Shown piece after piece: positions 16,636 to 26,096 of a DNA stretch of 64,000 nt (position 1 is the first letter of the stretch; every line of letters begins with the position of its first letter). The notes beneath the pieces were generated by a model. That model did no database searches. It was not told the origin of the DNA and was given only the letters and a program-made list of their open reading frames with translations. A program made the position numbers and the translations under genes. The DNA lies in the NCBI RefSeq assembly GCF_019218745.1, contig NZ_JAHUXA010000002.1, positions 1 through 64,000 of the forward strand, in the 5' to 3' direction. Source of the DNA: Enterobacter sp. ENT03. Its GTDB lineage: Bacteria > Pseudomonadota > Gammaproteobacteria > Enterobacterales > Enterobacteriaceae.

Positions 16636-18879
16636 ATGCATGACATGACGAACAGGCAAAATTATAAACCGGGTCGTGCGGATGCGGGCGTCACACTATT
16701 AGAAATGATTATAGTGCTTGTCATTATTGGTGTAACCATGATGATGCTGGCCAATTATGCTCGAAAAGAAGCAAAGCAAAACCATCAGCAAGTTGTTGCT
16801 GAGATGATTGTACGTGATATTTCCGGCGTGATTAAATTTACGGCTCAGGCCAAACTCAACACGCTTGCCAGCAATGGTAATCCTTCGACAGCAAACAACC
16901 CCCTCTACGATCCAAAATATGTGGATTCTGCTGCTTACGATAATCGCGTAAAAAATAAGACATTGCAGGACGAACCTGAATCCGACAATAAACTCTTCTA
17001 CTTTAGCTGGTCAACACCGATAGGTAGTGCTGGAGCAGTCTCGACTGGTAACGGTTCACGTTATCTTTTTCTTGGTACCGAATGCCAGAAAAATAGTCGC
17101 GCAGTGGGTGCTTTAAAATTCAAACTTGCTGATGTCATGCTGCCGTGTCAATTACGCGCTGGTGCTGAAAGCCTCGATCTGATGCTGGAGCGCGTGGATT
17201 TTGTTAATAACGATAACAGTGAAAAAGGCAGGGGTATTCAGCGTATTGATTTCTACCTGGTTCATCAGCCTGAAGCCGATAACGAAGGGCTCCATTTCAC
17301 TGGTTTTATCAAACCCCTTGAAAAAGCGCTGCGTAATGCGGGACTGAACTACGTCCAGGCTGCTGTGGTTGAGGTTAGTCGTAGCGGTAAATTCACCCTG
17401 GTCAAAAAGAATTCAGAGGTGGTACTGGTCAGTGATGTTGCCAGCAACATGGATCTGTTCGACGTAGATAAACAGTATGGTATCCGCCTGAGTTTTGATA
17501 AAAGCAGCGAATATATTCCCGCCGACGGCTCGGTTCCCGTCGCAAAAATGTGCTGGAATGACGCCAAAGGTGAGGCAGGCCCGTGCATTTCAGCCATTGA
17601 TTCGGATCGACTGGTCATTAAAACCAGTGATTCTAACAATAATGACGAGCCGGCCATGTGCTGGGACAAAGAGCAAAAACAGAGCACGTTGTGCCTGGCT
17701 GCAATGAACAGTACGGGCGTCAATCCGGGTAATGGTAATCCGGACGACCGTATTCTGCATTTACGCACCACAGTCCTCGATAAAAATGGAGATAAGATCG
17801 AGGATGATGAGCTTGAGAAAAACAAGCCCAGTTCACTGAAAGGCACGACTGGTACGCTGTACGCCAATATCGTGATGGAAAATACCTCGCGGCGGCATCC
17901 GGCGAAGTGGCGTATTGCCTATAACCAAAGTGATGCTGACAGACTGAAAGACGGTAAAGGAAGCAGTCAACTTGATACAGATGGCGGGGACGATACGAAC
18001 TTAGTTTTTAATGATGCCTTCCGGGGACAGTATGAGCTGGTAACACCAGCGGTGACGTTTTATCAGTCCTTTAAAAATGATTACGCGCAGGATAAATACC
18101 CCAATGATGCAGATCCTTTGTATAAAGATAGAAACAAAGCGGCAAATTATAACTCGCTGTTATCTGAGCCTGGCGTTATCAGACTACCGCTGCAAACCTG
18201 TCCGAAAGTAGAAGGGAAGCCGTCAAACCCTGAAAGTAAATCTGCGAAAACGGATTTATTGACACGAAAAATGTATCCACGTTTGTCAGTAGCCATCTCA
18301 TCGGTTGTTGCCGATGATGAGAAAAATATGAATAAAACTGGGGATGATAAAAAGGGATACACAGATTATTCCCAGTTGGGCGCAGTGCGGGCTAATTCAG
18401 AAAGAAGCGGTAACTCCGTTGGGGCTATTTCCGGGGTGGCGGTTCAGGCTAACATCGTAGTCAATAAAGATACGGCTGATCTTGCAGATCCCAATATCGA
18501 GAAAGAAGATAATACTGGGCTTTTCGACGACTGGATAGCGGATGACTGGTTTAAGAGTACCGCCAGCGATTCTGTTAACCACAATCCCTTCTGGTTAATT
18601 AGTGCTACATCAGCAATGATTAATATTGATGACGGTAAAGGCACCAACAAAATAAACCCGCAATCATTGTCGGTTGTCATCACCCAGTGGTGCAGCACCA
18701 TTCCACAGGGAGGCATTATTTCCTCGGAAAGTGGGACAAAATACAATTGGAGTAAGGATGCGCTCCAGCCGCATAAGTTTTTATTACACTCCATCGTCGC
18801 GGAAGACTCTGATGTTAACTTCTATAATAACAATGGTAGTGAAATATATTTCCCTGACCATGAAAGAATGACCTATTAA
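16636..18879 (+). CDS. Large minor pilin, CofB/TcpB-like
   Basis: The product has about 747 residues. It has a prepilin leader (cleavage after DAG), then VTLLEMIIVLVIIG with Glu5, so it is processed and inserted like a pilin. A large soluble domain of roughly 690 residues follows, much longer than TcpB (about 430) or CofB (about 540). The second-gene position matches tcpB and cofB, minor pilins that start assembly and sit at the tip. The start is uncertain: ATG 16636 or 16645 avoids the hairpin upstream. The C-terminal half is rich in Asn, Asp, Lys and Ser and shows no family I recognise; a tip adhesin role is inferred. Confidence 0.75.
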   Translation: MHDMTNRQNYKPGRADAGVTLLEMIIVLVIIGVTMMMLANYARKEAKQNHQQVVAEMIVRDISGVIKFTAQAKLNTLASNGNPSTANNPLYDPKYVDSAAYDNRVKNKTLQDEPESDNKLFYFSWSTPIGSAGAVSTGNGSRYLFLGTECQKNSRAVGALKFKLADVMLPCQLRAGAESLDLMLERVDFVNNDNSEKGRGIQRIDFYLVHQPEADNEGLHFTGFIKPLEKALRNAGLNYVQAAVVEVSRSGKFTLVKKNSEVVLVSDVASNMDLFDVDKQYGIRLSFDKSSEYIPADGSVPVAKMCWNDAKGEAGPCISAIDSDRLVIKTSDSNNNDEPAMCWDKEQKQSTLCLAAMNSTGVNPGNGNPDDRILHLRTTVLDKNGDKIEDDELEKNKPSSLKGTTGTLYANIVMENTSRRHPAKWRIAYNQSDADRLKDGKGSSQLDTDGGDDTNLVFNDAFRGQYELVTPAVTFYQSFKNDYAQDKYPNDADPLYKDRNKAANYNSLLSEPGVIRLPLQTCPKVEGKPSNPESKSAKTDLLTRKMYPRLSVAISSVVADDEKNMNKTGDDKKGYTDYSQLGAVRANSERSGNSVGAISGVAVQANIVVNKDTADLADPNIEKEDNTGLFDDWIADDWFKSTASDSVNHNPFWLISATSAMINIDDGKGTNKINPQSLSVVITQWCSTIPQGGIISSESGTKYNWSKDALQPHKFLLHSIVAEDSDVNFYNNNGSEIYFPDHERMTY

Positions 18880-18894
18880 TCATTGGAAGAAAAA

Positions 18895-19332
18895 ATGAAA
18901 AAAACATGGATAATTAATGCCGCATTGACTGCCCTGATAGGGGGGCAGATTGCCTGTGCCGAAGCCGCAACACCGTCTGCGCCAACCGATGCGGGCCTGC
19001 TGGTTACGACGCAGAAGCCCGCTGCACAAGCGCGTAACCCCTTCTCCGAGAGCATCGCGCCGGTTGTCCCGGCACCGGTGCAACAGGTCAGACTCACGCT
19101 GATTGAGGAGGAGTTGCTCAGTCAGCAGTTGTCTAAATGGGCGCAGCAAAACGGTTATAAATTACTGTGGAACAGTTCAACTGATTTTGTCATTTATAAA
19201 GCGATAAATATTACGGGTAAGACAAAACAGGATGTCCTAATGCAACTGGGGCGGGTTTTTACCTCTGAGAATTATGGCTTAGTGATAAAAGATTATCAGG
19301 CCAACAACGTACTGCTCATTGATGAACAGTAA
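18895..19332 (+). CDS. TcpQ-like secretin-associated protein
   Basis: The 145-residue precursor has a signal peptide ending near CAEAA, a proline/alanine-rich linker, then a C-terminal domain of about 70 residues (QLSKWAQQNGYKLLW...VLMQLGRVF...VLLID). This is the TcpQ/PilL C-terminal fold (related to secretin N0 domains). In the tcp system TcpQ is needed for stability and outer-membrane placement of the TcpC secretin, which is encoded next here. ATG with GGAAG upstream is preferred to a TTG four codons earlier. It acts in the periplasm. Confidence 0.75.
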   Translation: MKKTWIINAALTALIGGQIACAEAATPSAPTDAGLLVTTQKPAAQARNPFSESIAPVVPAPVQQVRLTLIEEELLSQQLSKWAQQNGYKLLWNSSTDFVIYKAINITGKTKQDVLMQLGRVFTSENYGLVIKDYQANNVLLIDEQ

Positions 19333-19353
19333 TAAACGCAAAGGATTGATGCT

Positions 19354-20793
19354 ATGAATATTAAAATTTCACTTCTGGCGCTGACGCTGGCTCTTCAGGG
19401 CTGTACGTCAATTGATGCAAAGTACAATAAAGAGGATGTATTAAAAGATACGGGTAATCCAACTACGCCGGATGAAATGAAAACCACCGGCTATATGAAA
19501 TACGACGCGCCTTATCTGGGTAAGAAAGTGGAGTTTAACTCCCGCAAGCAAGCGCTGTTGCGCAAGCACGTCAAAATTCAGTCCTATGAAGCGACCGATT
19601 TGGCCACCATTCTCGAAGCGGTTTCAGCGCAAACGAATGTCAGCTATCGCATAAATACCTCCGCTGGCCAAAAAGACGAAGCAGGGGAGCCTGAGTATCG
19701 CAGCGTTAACTTCGAAGGCACATTCGAGGAATTTACCCGCTATATTTCCGCACTGTTTGATGTGAATCCAGTACTGGATAATAACGGCGTACTGGTGGTG
19801 TCGTACTATCAGAACTATGTGCTGAAGCTCGATTTCTACGGTGAAGACAATAAGTTTGAAACCAGCCTCGATTTGTCCGGTAACCAGGCGACCTCCAGTG
19901 GTGGCGTAAAAGGTAAGGCGGAAACCAAATTCGAGTCCAGCTTCTGGGACGATGTCGAAGACATGGCGGAGAAATTCGTCAGTAGCGGCATGTACAGCAT
20001 CTTTAAAGATGCATCGATCCTGACCATTACCGCCCGCCCGTCTGAATACCATGCCCTTAATGAGGCACTGAAAAAATTCCAGGCCGATAACACCCGTCAG
20101 TTTGTCGTCACCTACAAAATTTTTACCCTTGATAAGCGTAAAGCAAAAGAACTGGGCGGCGGCGTTACTGGCAAGTTCAATGACGGCACCTCCTCTTTTG
20201 GTATCGACAGTTCAGACATGCTGATGAAACTTTCCGGCGGCTTAACCGCAGGCTGGACCAATCAGCATCTGGACATCAGTGCACAACTCGATGCGCTGTA
20301 TGAGTTAACCGGCAGCAAGGTATTGCAAAGCGGATCCTTTATTACGCGCAACAATATCCCAGTGCCGCTGAACATGACCAATTCGCAATACTATGTTTCC
20401 AGCCGGACTCGCGAAGAAGATTCGGAAACGGGGGATGTGGATATGACGGTTGAAACCACTGAGCTTATCACCGGTACCAGCTTTATTCTGACGCCGCGCG
20501 TGTTAACGGACGGTCGTATCGAAGTTGCCAGCGCCTTTACTAAGCGTTTCCTTAACTCCATCGACACCTTCGATGAAGTACAGCTGCCGTCGGTGAGCAC
20601 CACTGAAACCTTTAATATCTCCACTATTACGCCGGGCAGCTTATTACTGGTTAGCAAATATGAAGCCAGAGAAGATTCGGATGGGCAAGGCATGTCTGTG
20701 CTGGCGGGTTCAGTCACCAATAGTGAACATAATGAAACCGTCGTGATGGTGGTGGGTATTGACCATTATCGCGCACCAACACAAACCCGGTGA
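19354..20793 (+). CDS. Type IVb pilus secretin lipoprotein (TcpC/BfpB/PilN-like)
   Basis: This 479-residue outer-membrane secretin has lipobox LALQGC with lipidated C17. Residues 70-130 form an N-terminal STN-like domain, and the C-terminal third is the secretin core, with a VPLNMT-type turn and the IT.GSLLLVSKYEA ending. It would form the gated ring through which the pilus leaves the cell. The C terminus overlaps no other gene; the next starts seven bases downstream. The length suits the PilN/TcpC branch (about 490-550). Confidence 0.85.
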   Translation: MNIKISLLALTLALQGCTSIDAKYNKEDVLKDTGNPTTPDEMKTTGYMKYDAPYLGKKVEFNSRKQALLRKHVKIQSYEATDLATILEAVSAQTNVSYRINTSAGQKDEAGEPEYRSVNFEGTFEEFTRYISALFDVNPVLDNNGVLVVSYYQNYVLKLDFYGEDNKFETSLDLSGNQATSSGGVKGKAETKFESSFWDDVEDMAEKFVSSGMYSIFKDASILTITARPSEYHALNEALKKFQADNTRQFVVTYKIFTLDKRKAKELGGGVTGKFNDGTSSFGIDSSDMLMKLSGGLTAGWTNQHLDISAQLDALYELTGSKVLQSGSFITRNNIPVPLNMTNSQYYVSSRTREEDSETGDVDMTVETTELITGTSFILTPRVLTDGRIEVASAFTKRFLNSIDTFDEVQLPSVSTTETFNISTITPGSLLLVSKYEAREDSDGQGMSVLAGSVTNSEHNETVVMVVGIDHYRAPTQTR

Positions 20794-20800
20794 GGCATTT

Positions 20801-21346
20801 ATGCTTGAGCGTTTGTCAGAAAATAATGTCCTGATTGGTCTGGTGTGGAATTACGAACCGACCACCCACGAACCTTATTATCTTGACTGGATTTCACATT
20901 TGCGACGCACGCACCGGCAGTTGAAAACGGTGAATGTTGAAGGCGAAGAAAAGACGGCTTTTTGTCATAAGTTGTCAACGCTTTATGAGCCGTTTGCTTT
21001 GTGGATGCGCGAGCTGTACGGCGATGGGATCTATTTTTATGAACATCAGGATAGCTTTTATTTTCTGATTATTTCCCAGGGCCTCCCGGTTTCAGGGAGC
21101 GATATTGTCGTTTCCCGACGATTCTGGACGATCCTTAAGGAACAGCTGGCTGAAGCGCCCGAATATCAGCAACTTTCATTCAGGAAAATTACCGAAGAAC
21201 ATGTTTCAGCGGTAATTGAACGTTGCAATGAACATCAGGCAAAAATGAAAAAAAGGCGTCAGATCATTATTGGCTCGCTGGCGTTGGGTGGCACCGTTTT
21301 ACTGTTGACAGTGATGGTACTGCTAAAAGTATTTATAAGAGGATAA
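20801..21346 (+). CDS. TcpR-like bitopic pilus assembly protein
   Basis: The product has 181 residues, starting at MLERL with GAGG five bases upstream (an upstream in-frame TTG overlapping the secretin gene is not needed). It is soluble for the first 155 residues, then has a basic patch KMKKRRQ and one transmembrane helix at the C terminus, the layout of a cytoplasmic domain anchored in the inner membrane. Its place between the secretin and the TcpD-like gene corresponds to tcpR/cofE. Sequence similarity by eye is low, so the assignment rests on order and topology. Confidence 0.6.
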   Translation: MLERLSENNVLIGLVWNYEPTTHEPYYLDWISHLRRTHRQLKTVNVEGEEKTAFCHKLSTLYEPFALWMRELYGDGIYFYEHQDSFYFLIISQGLPVSGSDIVVSRRFWTILKEQLAEAPEYQQLSFRKITEEHVSAVIERCNEHQAKMKKRRQIIIGSLALGGTVLLLTVMVLLKVFIRG

Positions 21347-21350
21347 GCAG

Positions 21351-22205
21351 GTGGCTGGATCCGATAAATTGTATTTCTGGAAGCGTCGTAATCTCAACGG
21401 TGTCGCATCAGGTAAACGTACGCCTGTACTCGTCTGGATCATCCTTGGGCTGGTACTGGTACTGTCAGGGGCGGGCGCGGCGTATTACTACCTTGTCTGG
21501 CAACCTGAGCAGGAACGTCTGGCACGGCTCGAGAGAGAAAAAGCAGCGCGGCAGCATAAGATGAACGCTATTGAGACATTCTATAAGGACTCGCTAGCGG
21601 GCGGCAGCATTGCGGATGTACATAAGCTATTTGAACAGCTGCGGCTGGTGAATCATCGTCTGGCGATGCTGGGCTTTAGCCCAACAGCCATCCGCTGTAA
21701 AAACACGGACTGCTCCCTGAGCTACCAGCTGGATGCCAAAAGAATCTTCACGCTGACCGATATTGACGTATGGGGTGAAAGCTATTCTCCGAGCTTCTCT
21801 AAAAACAGCCTCGATTATTCGGGGATACCTTCCCGGCTGAATAATCATCCGTGGCTAAACGACTGGAAAAATAAAAAACCGGTTGAGCTCCCGGTCTGCA
21901 CCGACGTTTTAAGTTATTTGAGTACCTGGAACTCTCTGGGCGGTAATAATACGGAAATTGTGATGCAAGGTTTCCCTGTATCCGCAGTGGAGAATGACGA
22001 ATCCGCGCTAAAAAATGCGGTCATGTCCTTTGGCATGATGTTCGCCACCTGGACCATTACCATTCCATCTGAAATGGAAATGACCCGGGTATCGGTACTT
22101 TTACAGAAACAGCAGTTTGCTGACGCATTTATTATTAAATCGATCGAATTTAAAGAAAAATCAACGCTTGTTACCGGAGGACTGGCATGCAAAAAGGGAA
22201 ATTAA
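21351..22205 (+). CDS. TcpD-like inner-membrane pilus assembly protein
   Basis: This 284-residue bitopic protein has a short basic N terminus, a transmembrane helix near 25-47, a coiled-coil-like charged stretch (RLARLEREKAARQHK), then a periplasmic domain with cysteines at CKNTDCS. It starts at GTG four bases after the previous stop codon. The topology recalls PilO/BfpC/TcpD alignment-complex components that link the platform to the secretin. It overlaps the following gene by 19 bases. Function is assigned by position and topology. Confidence 0.6.
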   Translation: MAGSDKLYFWKRRNLNGVASGKRTPVLVWIILGLVLVLSGAGAAYYYLVWQPEQERLARLEREKAARQHKMNAIETFYKDSLAGGSIADVHKLFEQLRLVNHRLAMLGFSPTAIRCKNTDCSLSYQLDAKRIFTLTDIDVWGESYSPSFSKNSLDYSGIPSRLNNHPWLNDWKNKKPVELPVCTDVLSYLSTWNSLGGNNTEIVMQGFPVSAVENDESALKNAVMSFGMMFATWTITIPSEMEMTRVSVLLQKQQFADAFIIKSIEFKEKSTLVTGGLACKKGN

Positions 22206-22726
22206 TTATTGCGGGGGTGATGTTAACGCTGTCGCCTGCGCTCTACGCCGTCGATTCAACACAGGTCACACCTGCCGATCAGATCGTCGATGCGCAAAAC
22301 GCGCCAGCGCCAGAGGTTGCCGCCTCACCAATGCAGGATCACGTTGTCCAGCTAATGGAGAAAGACTTTACTTTCGAAGGCCAGTATCGCGATCTGAGCA
22401 ATCAACTGGTACTGGAGAAAATGCGTAGCGAACTGCGCAAACTTCGCGGAGAGAAAAGTGCCGGCGCTCCTGCCGCTGTGCCGCTGCCGGTATCCATGCC
22501 GGATGATAGCAGCGCCGATACGCCTGCCGAGGCGGGTGCTTCAGCCCCTGTTTTACGGGCGCTGTTGATCTCCGAAATTGCCGGGCAAAAGCGTGTTGCG
22601 ATTTCAGGCGAAGGCGGTGCGGTGAAAATGGTGCCGCTGAATCAGCGCTTTAATTACGGTGGTTACAGCTATATCGCCCGCCATGCCCAGGGTAATGACG
22701 TAACGGTTGAGGCTATACATCAGTGA
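22187..22726 (+). CDS. PilP/TcpS-like periplasmic pilus protein
   Basis: The 179-residue precursor has a signal peptide (to about ALYA), a helical middle (residues 45-85), an Ala/Pro/Ser linker, then a C-terminal beta domain of about 60 residues of the PilP/GspC-HR kind (LLISEIAGQKRV...VPLNQRF-GGYSY). Such domains bind the secretin N0 region and connect inner and outer membrane parts. It overlaps the gene before it, and its stop overlaps the GTG of the ATPase gene. A similar C-terminal domain appears in the M23 peptidase of the same operon. Confidence 0.65.
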   Translation: MQKGKLIIAGVMLTLSPALYAVDSTQVTPADQIVDAQNAPAPEVAASPMQDHVVQLMEKDFTFEGQYRDLSNQLVLEKMRSELRKLRGEKSAGAPAAVPLPVSMPDDSSADTPAEAGASAPVLRALLISEIAGQKRVAISGEGGAVKMVPLNQRFNYGGYSYIARHAQGNDVTVEAIHQ

Positions 22727-24252
22727 TAGATTATATCCAGTTTACCGAGGAGAACATTCATTCTCAGGAGTGGCAATTCAAAGAGTATGACGGCGATATA
22801 CTGGTTGCTGAACGTGCGGATGAAGCCTGGTTACTGGTATCGACTCCTCTGATTGATAATCTGGCCCCCATGCAGGCGGTATTTCACCGCCTGCTGGTGA
22901 CACATAACCTGGCGATCAAAGGGATCGCCCAGGTTAGCGAGCGTAATTATTACCAGATCGTTGAGCAGTTACTGTCGTCGGAAAATAAACTGCTGGAACA
23001 GGAAAGCAGTAATACGCAACGCGCACTGGAGGAATTACTTAAAAGGGCCGTGGCGCTCAAGGCTAGTGACCTTCATATCACCCGTAATGATATGGTCGCG
23101 GAAATCGAACTGCGTATTAACGGCGTCTTATGCCCGTTTATACAGATGAAAGCATCACGCTGTGACGAACTGGTGTTTGTACTTTATAACGTCGAGGCCA
23201 GTACACGTGATACCACCTGGAACCGCAATATCGCCCAGAACGCCAATATCCTTTATTCGTTGGATGGTAAAAGCTATCGCTTTCGTTATGCGCATTATCC
23301 GGTGTTCGGTGAAACCAGCGACTGTTACCACGCGGTGTTACGTATTATTCCATCGGGTCTGGACAAAGCGAGCGTTGCCAGTCTGGATAAGCTGGGTATT
23401 TCAGATGAAGAAATTGTCGATCTTAAACGTATTCTGAGTAATCCCTACGGCGCATATATCATTGCCGGTACCACCGGGTCGGGGAAATCCACTACCCTGA
23501 AAAATTTGATGGAGTGGATGCAGATCCATCGTTATGACAATCGCGGCTGTTTTCTGACCGTTGAAGATCCCGTGGAATACCAGATCTACGGCGCTAAACA
23601 GAGTTCGGTGTTAAGCGGAGAATCCGGCGGTTTTCACTCTGCGATCAAATCATCTCTACGTCGCGATCCCGATGTACTGATGGTGGGGGAGATCCGCGAC
23701 AATATTTCCTCCAACGCGCTGGCTGGTGCGGTAGAGAGTGGTCACTACTGTTTTACCACCGTACACGCCGGAAACATCGTGTCGTTGTTGCAGCGTCTTT
23801 CGGCGCTGGGGATCACCAGCGACAAGCTGTCGACGCCAGGTTTTATTGCCGGGCTGCAATGTCAAAAGTTAATCCCGCTGCTGTGTCCGCACTGCAAACT
23901 GCCGTTGCGTACTGAGGTAATTAAAGGTCACGAATTTCCGCTGTTTGAAAAAAATGCAGAAGGATGTCCAGCCTGCAAAAAAACCGGCATCAGCGGGCGT
24001 CAACTGGTGATGGAGTATTTATTGCCGGTCTACGACGAACTTGAAGCCATTGCGGAACAAAAATGGTTGAAGGTCTACACCATCTGGCGCGCCAAGCGCC
24101 TTAAGACCACGAGCCTGAGCGAAGGGTGTGAGATCAAAGAAAAAACCATGGCAGCGGTGCTGAACGGTCGTGTCTGCGCCACATGGTTTCAAATGGAATT
24201 TGGTGGGGTTGTTCAGGAAGAACTGGAGGTTATAGTTGAAAAAATTCGGTAA
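22723..24252 (+). CDS. Type IVb pilus assembly ATPase (TcpT/BfpD/PilQ-like)
   Basis: This 509-residue GspE-family ATPase drives pilin polymerisation at the inner membrane. Walker A GTTGSGKST is at 249-257, the Asp box LTVEDPVEY near 278-286, Walker B DVLMVGEIRD at 317-326, and a zinc-binding tetracysteine at C388, C391, C415 and C418. Translation starts at GTG, coupled to the previous stop (GTGA). It is the only pilus ATPase in the operon; no PilT/BfpF-like retraction motor is encoded, as in tcp and cof systems. Confidence 0.92.
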   Translation: MIDYIQFTEENIHSQEWQFKEYDGDILVAERADEAWLLVSTPLIDNLAPMQAVFHRLLVTHNLAIKGIAQVSERNYYQIVEQLLSSENKLLEQESSNTQRALEELLKRAVALKASDLHITRNDMVAEIELRINGVLCPFIQMKASRCDELVFVLYNVEASTRDTTWNRNIAQNANILYSLDGKSYRFRYAHYPVFGETSDCYHAVLRIIPSGLDKASVASLDKLGISDEEIVDLKRILSNPYGAYIIAGTTGSGKSTTLKNLMEWMQIHRYDNRGCFLTVEDPVEYQIYGAKQSSVLSGESGGFHSAIKSSLRRDPDVLMVGEIRDNISSNALAGAVESGHYCFTTVHAGNIVSLLQRLSALGITSDKLSTPGFIAGLQCQKLIPLLCPHCKLPLRTEVIKGHEFPLFEKNAEGCPACKKTGISGRQLVMEYLLPVYDELEAIAEQKWLKVYTIWRAKRLKTTSLSEGCEIKEKTMAAVLNGRVCATWFQMEFGGVVQEELEVIVEKIR

Positions 24253-25273
24253 GAAGCAGCGCATTTACCTCTACCAGTTTTGTGCCGACATGATAGAGGC
24301 GGAGCTGCCGCTGTATGACTCGTTACAAAAACTGCGTGCAGAGGGTAAAAAATTACTCGGCGGCGGTTTTGCGAAACGGCTGGAAGCCCTGACCACTAAA
24401 ATGGCGAATACGACGTCTATTTCCATGGTGTTCGAAGGTTACGTGCCGGATTCAGAACTGAGCGTGATCAACGCCGCCGAACGCAGTGGCAGCCTGGCGG
24501 ATGGCTTCAGAACGCTGGTCAACGTCATCAATTACAACAGCGAGCTGAAACAGAAAATTGTCGGTGCAGTGATGTTCCCGCTGATCATGCTGGTGCTCTC
24601 GCTGATTGTGATTGCGGGTTATGCCTACAAAGTATTCCCCGCCTTTGAAAGCGTGGTGCCGGTGGCGAAATGGCCTGGCGTGACGCAAGTGCTTTTTACC
24701 TTCGGTATGGCGTTATGCAATGGTCTGTGGATCTACATTTTGTGTGCCGCGATCGCCGCGGCCATCACGATTAATATTGCGATGGGCAAATTAACCGGCC
24801 CGCTGCGTAATAACGTTATCGATCGCATCGTGCCTTTTTCAACGTATAAGCAGCTCGTCGCTTCTATTTTTTTGAATAACCTGGCGCTGATGCTACGAAA
24901 TAAGATCCCGCTCCATGATGCATTATCGATTATCAGTATGAACGCCACAGGCTGGTTACGCTGGCACATTGCTGATATGCAGGGAAAAATGACCAAAGGC
25001 ATGAGCTATGGCGAAGCCCTGAACTCCGGTCTGCTCAACGCGGAAGCGTTACTCAACATCAGCCTTTACGCCGCTCTGCCCTCGTTTAATGAGGTTTTGA
25101 TGGCGGTGTCAGACAAATCCCGCGAAAGTATCCGCGTTTATATCGGGAAACTGTCTGGTTTGTTGAAAGCGCTTTCGACGCTGGTACTGGGCGGCTGCGT
25201 GATCTGGGTCTTTGCGGCGCTGTTCGCGCTGAGTGACAAACTGGCCGCGATGGGTGCCAGCGGATCGTTTTAA
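24236..25273 (+). CDS. Pilus inner-membrane platform protein (TcpE/BfpE/PilR-like)
   Basis: This 345-residue polytopic protein of the type II secretion F family has two T2SF-like repeats (about 15-135 and 200-320) with transmembrane helices near 110-130, 160-185 and 305-330. It starts at TTG with GGAGG six bases upstream, inside the end of the ATPase gene, so the two are coupled and would be made in step. It should couple ATPase motion to pilin extraction from the membrane. Confidence 0.88.
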   Translation: MKKFGKKQRIYLYQFCADMIEAELPLYDSLQKLRAEGKKLLGGGFAKRLEALTTKMANTTSISMVFEGYVPDSELSVINAAERSGSLADGFRTLVNVINYNSELKQKIVGAVMFPLIMLVLSLIVIAGYAYKVFPAFESVVPVAKWPGVTQVLFTFGMALCNGLWIYILCAAIAAAITINIAMGKLTGPLRNNVIDRIVPFSTYKQLVASIFLNNLALMLRNKIPLHDALSIISMNATGWLRWHIADMQGKMTKGMSYGEALNSGLLNAEALLNISLYAALPSFNEVLMAVSDKSRESIRVYIGKLSGLLKALSTLVLGGCVIWVFAALFALSDKLAAMGASGSF

Positions 25274-25295
25274 ACAGGGTAAAGGAGCGGAAAAC

Positions 25296-26093
25296 ATGGA
25301 ACTGTTGCTGCCCTGGATGCCGGGGCTGTTTTTACTGCTGGGACTGCTGTTTGGCAGCCTGGCAAATGTGATTATTTATCGACTGCCACTAATGATAGGG
25401 ATGGGTGATGACGGCAATGAAACCGGGGTGAATCTCTGGTGGCCGCCCTCCCACTGCCCGGTGTGTAAAACTGATATTAAACCCTGGGATAATGTGCCCG
25501 TTGCCAGCTGGCTTTTGCTGCGCGGGAAGTGCCGCCATTGCACCACTGCCATCCCGGCGATTTACCCACTCTCTGAACTGGCGATGGGGCTGGTGTGGTG
25601 CGGGCTGGCGATTTTTGGTGGGTCATACTCCCCGTTGATCGTGCTGGCGTGGTCGCTGCTGTTTCTGCTGTTGTACACCGCTGCGGTTATCGATTTTAAA
25701 CACCTGATCCTGCCGGATGCCCTGGTGTTCAGCGTGCTATGGGGCGGCCTGCTGCTCAGCGTATCGGGCTATGCCTTTATTCGCACCAAAGACGCGGTTT
25801 ATGGCGTAGTGCTGGCCTGGTTGCTGCTGTGGTGCGTCATGAAACTCTGGTGCGTGGTGTGCAAATACGACGGCCTGGGCAATGGCGATGTGAAACTGTT
25901 CGCTGCCTGTGGCGCCTGGCTTGGCTGGCAGCGTCTGCCTGAACTGCTGCTGTACTCTGCGCTACTGGGTTTGCTCTGTTATGTGGCCATTCATTTCTTC
26001 ATTAAGGGCGATGACGATAAACAGCGCGTTTATATTCCGTTTGGCCCGGCCATTGCCCTTACCGCCTTTGTACTCGTGATAACAAGGGGATAG
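25296..26093 (+). CDS. Prepilin peptidase/N-methyltransferase (TcpJ/CofP/PilU-like)
   Basis: The 265-residue aspartyl protease of the inner membrane starts at ATG with AAAGGAG. The N-terminal tetracysteine C54-C57/C79-C82, found in bifunctional cleaving and methylating forms, is intact. The catalytic aspartates are D133 and D198 (GNGDVK). Seven or eight hydrophobic segments are visible. It should process the VTLLE-type pilins at 15.8 and 16.6 kb. It follows the platform gene by 22 bases, whereas in tcp and cof the secreted protein gene lies before the peptidase gene. Confidence 0.92.
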   Translation: MELLLPWMPGLFLLLGLLFGSLANVIIYRLPLMIGMGDDGNETGVNLWWPPSHCPVCKTDIKPWDNVPVASWLLLRGKCRHCTTAIPAIYPLSELAMGLVWCGLAIFGGSYSPLIVLAWSLLFLLLYTAAVIDFKHLILPDALVFSVLWGGLLLSVSGYAFIRTKDAVYGVVLAWLLLWCVMKLWCVVCKYDGLGNGDVKLFAACGAWLGWQRLPELLLYSALLGLLCYVAIHFFIKGDDDKQRVYIPFGPAIALTAFVLVITRG

Positions 26094-26096
26094 CGG

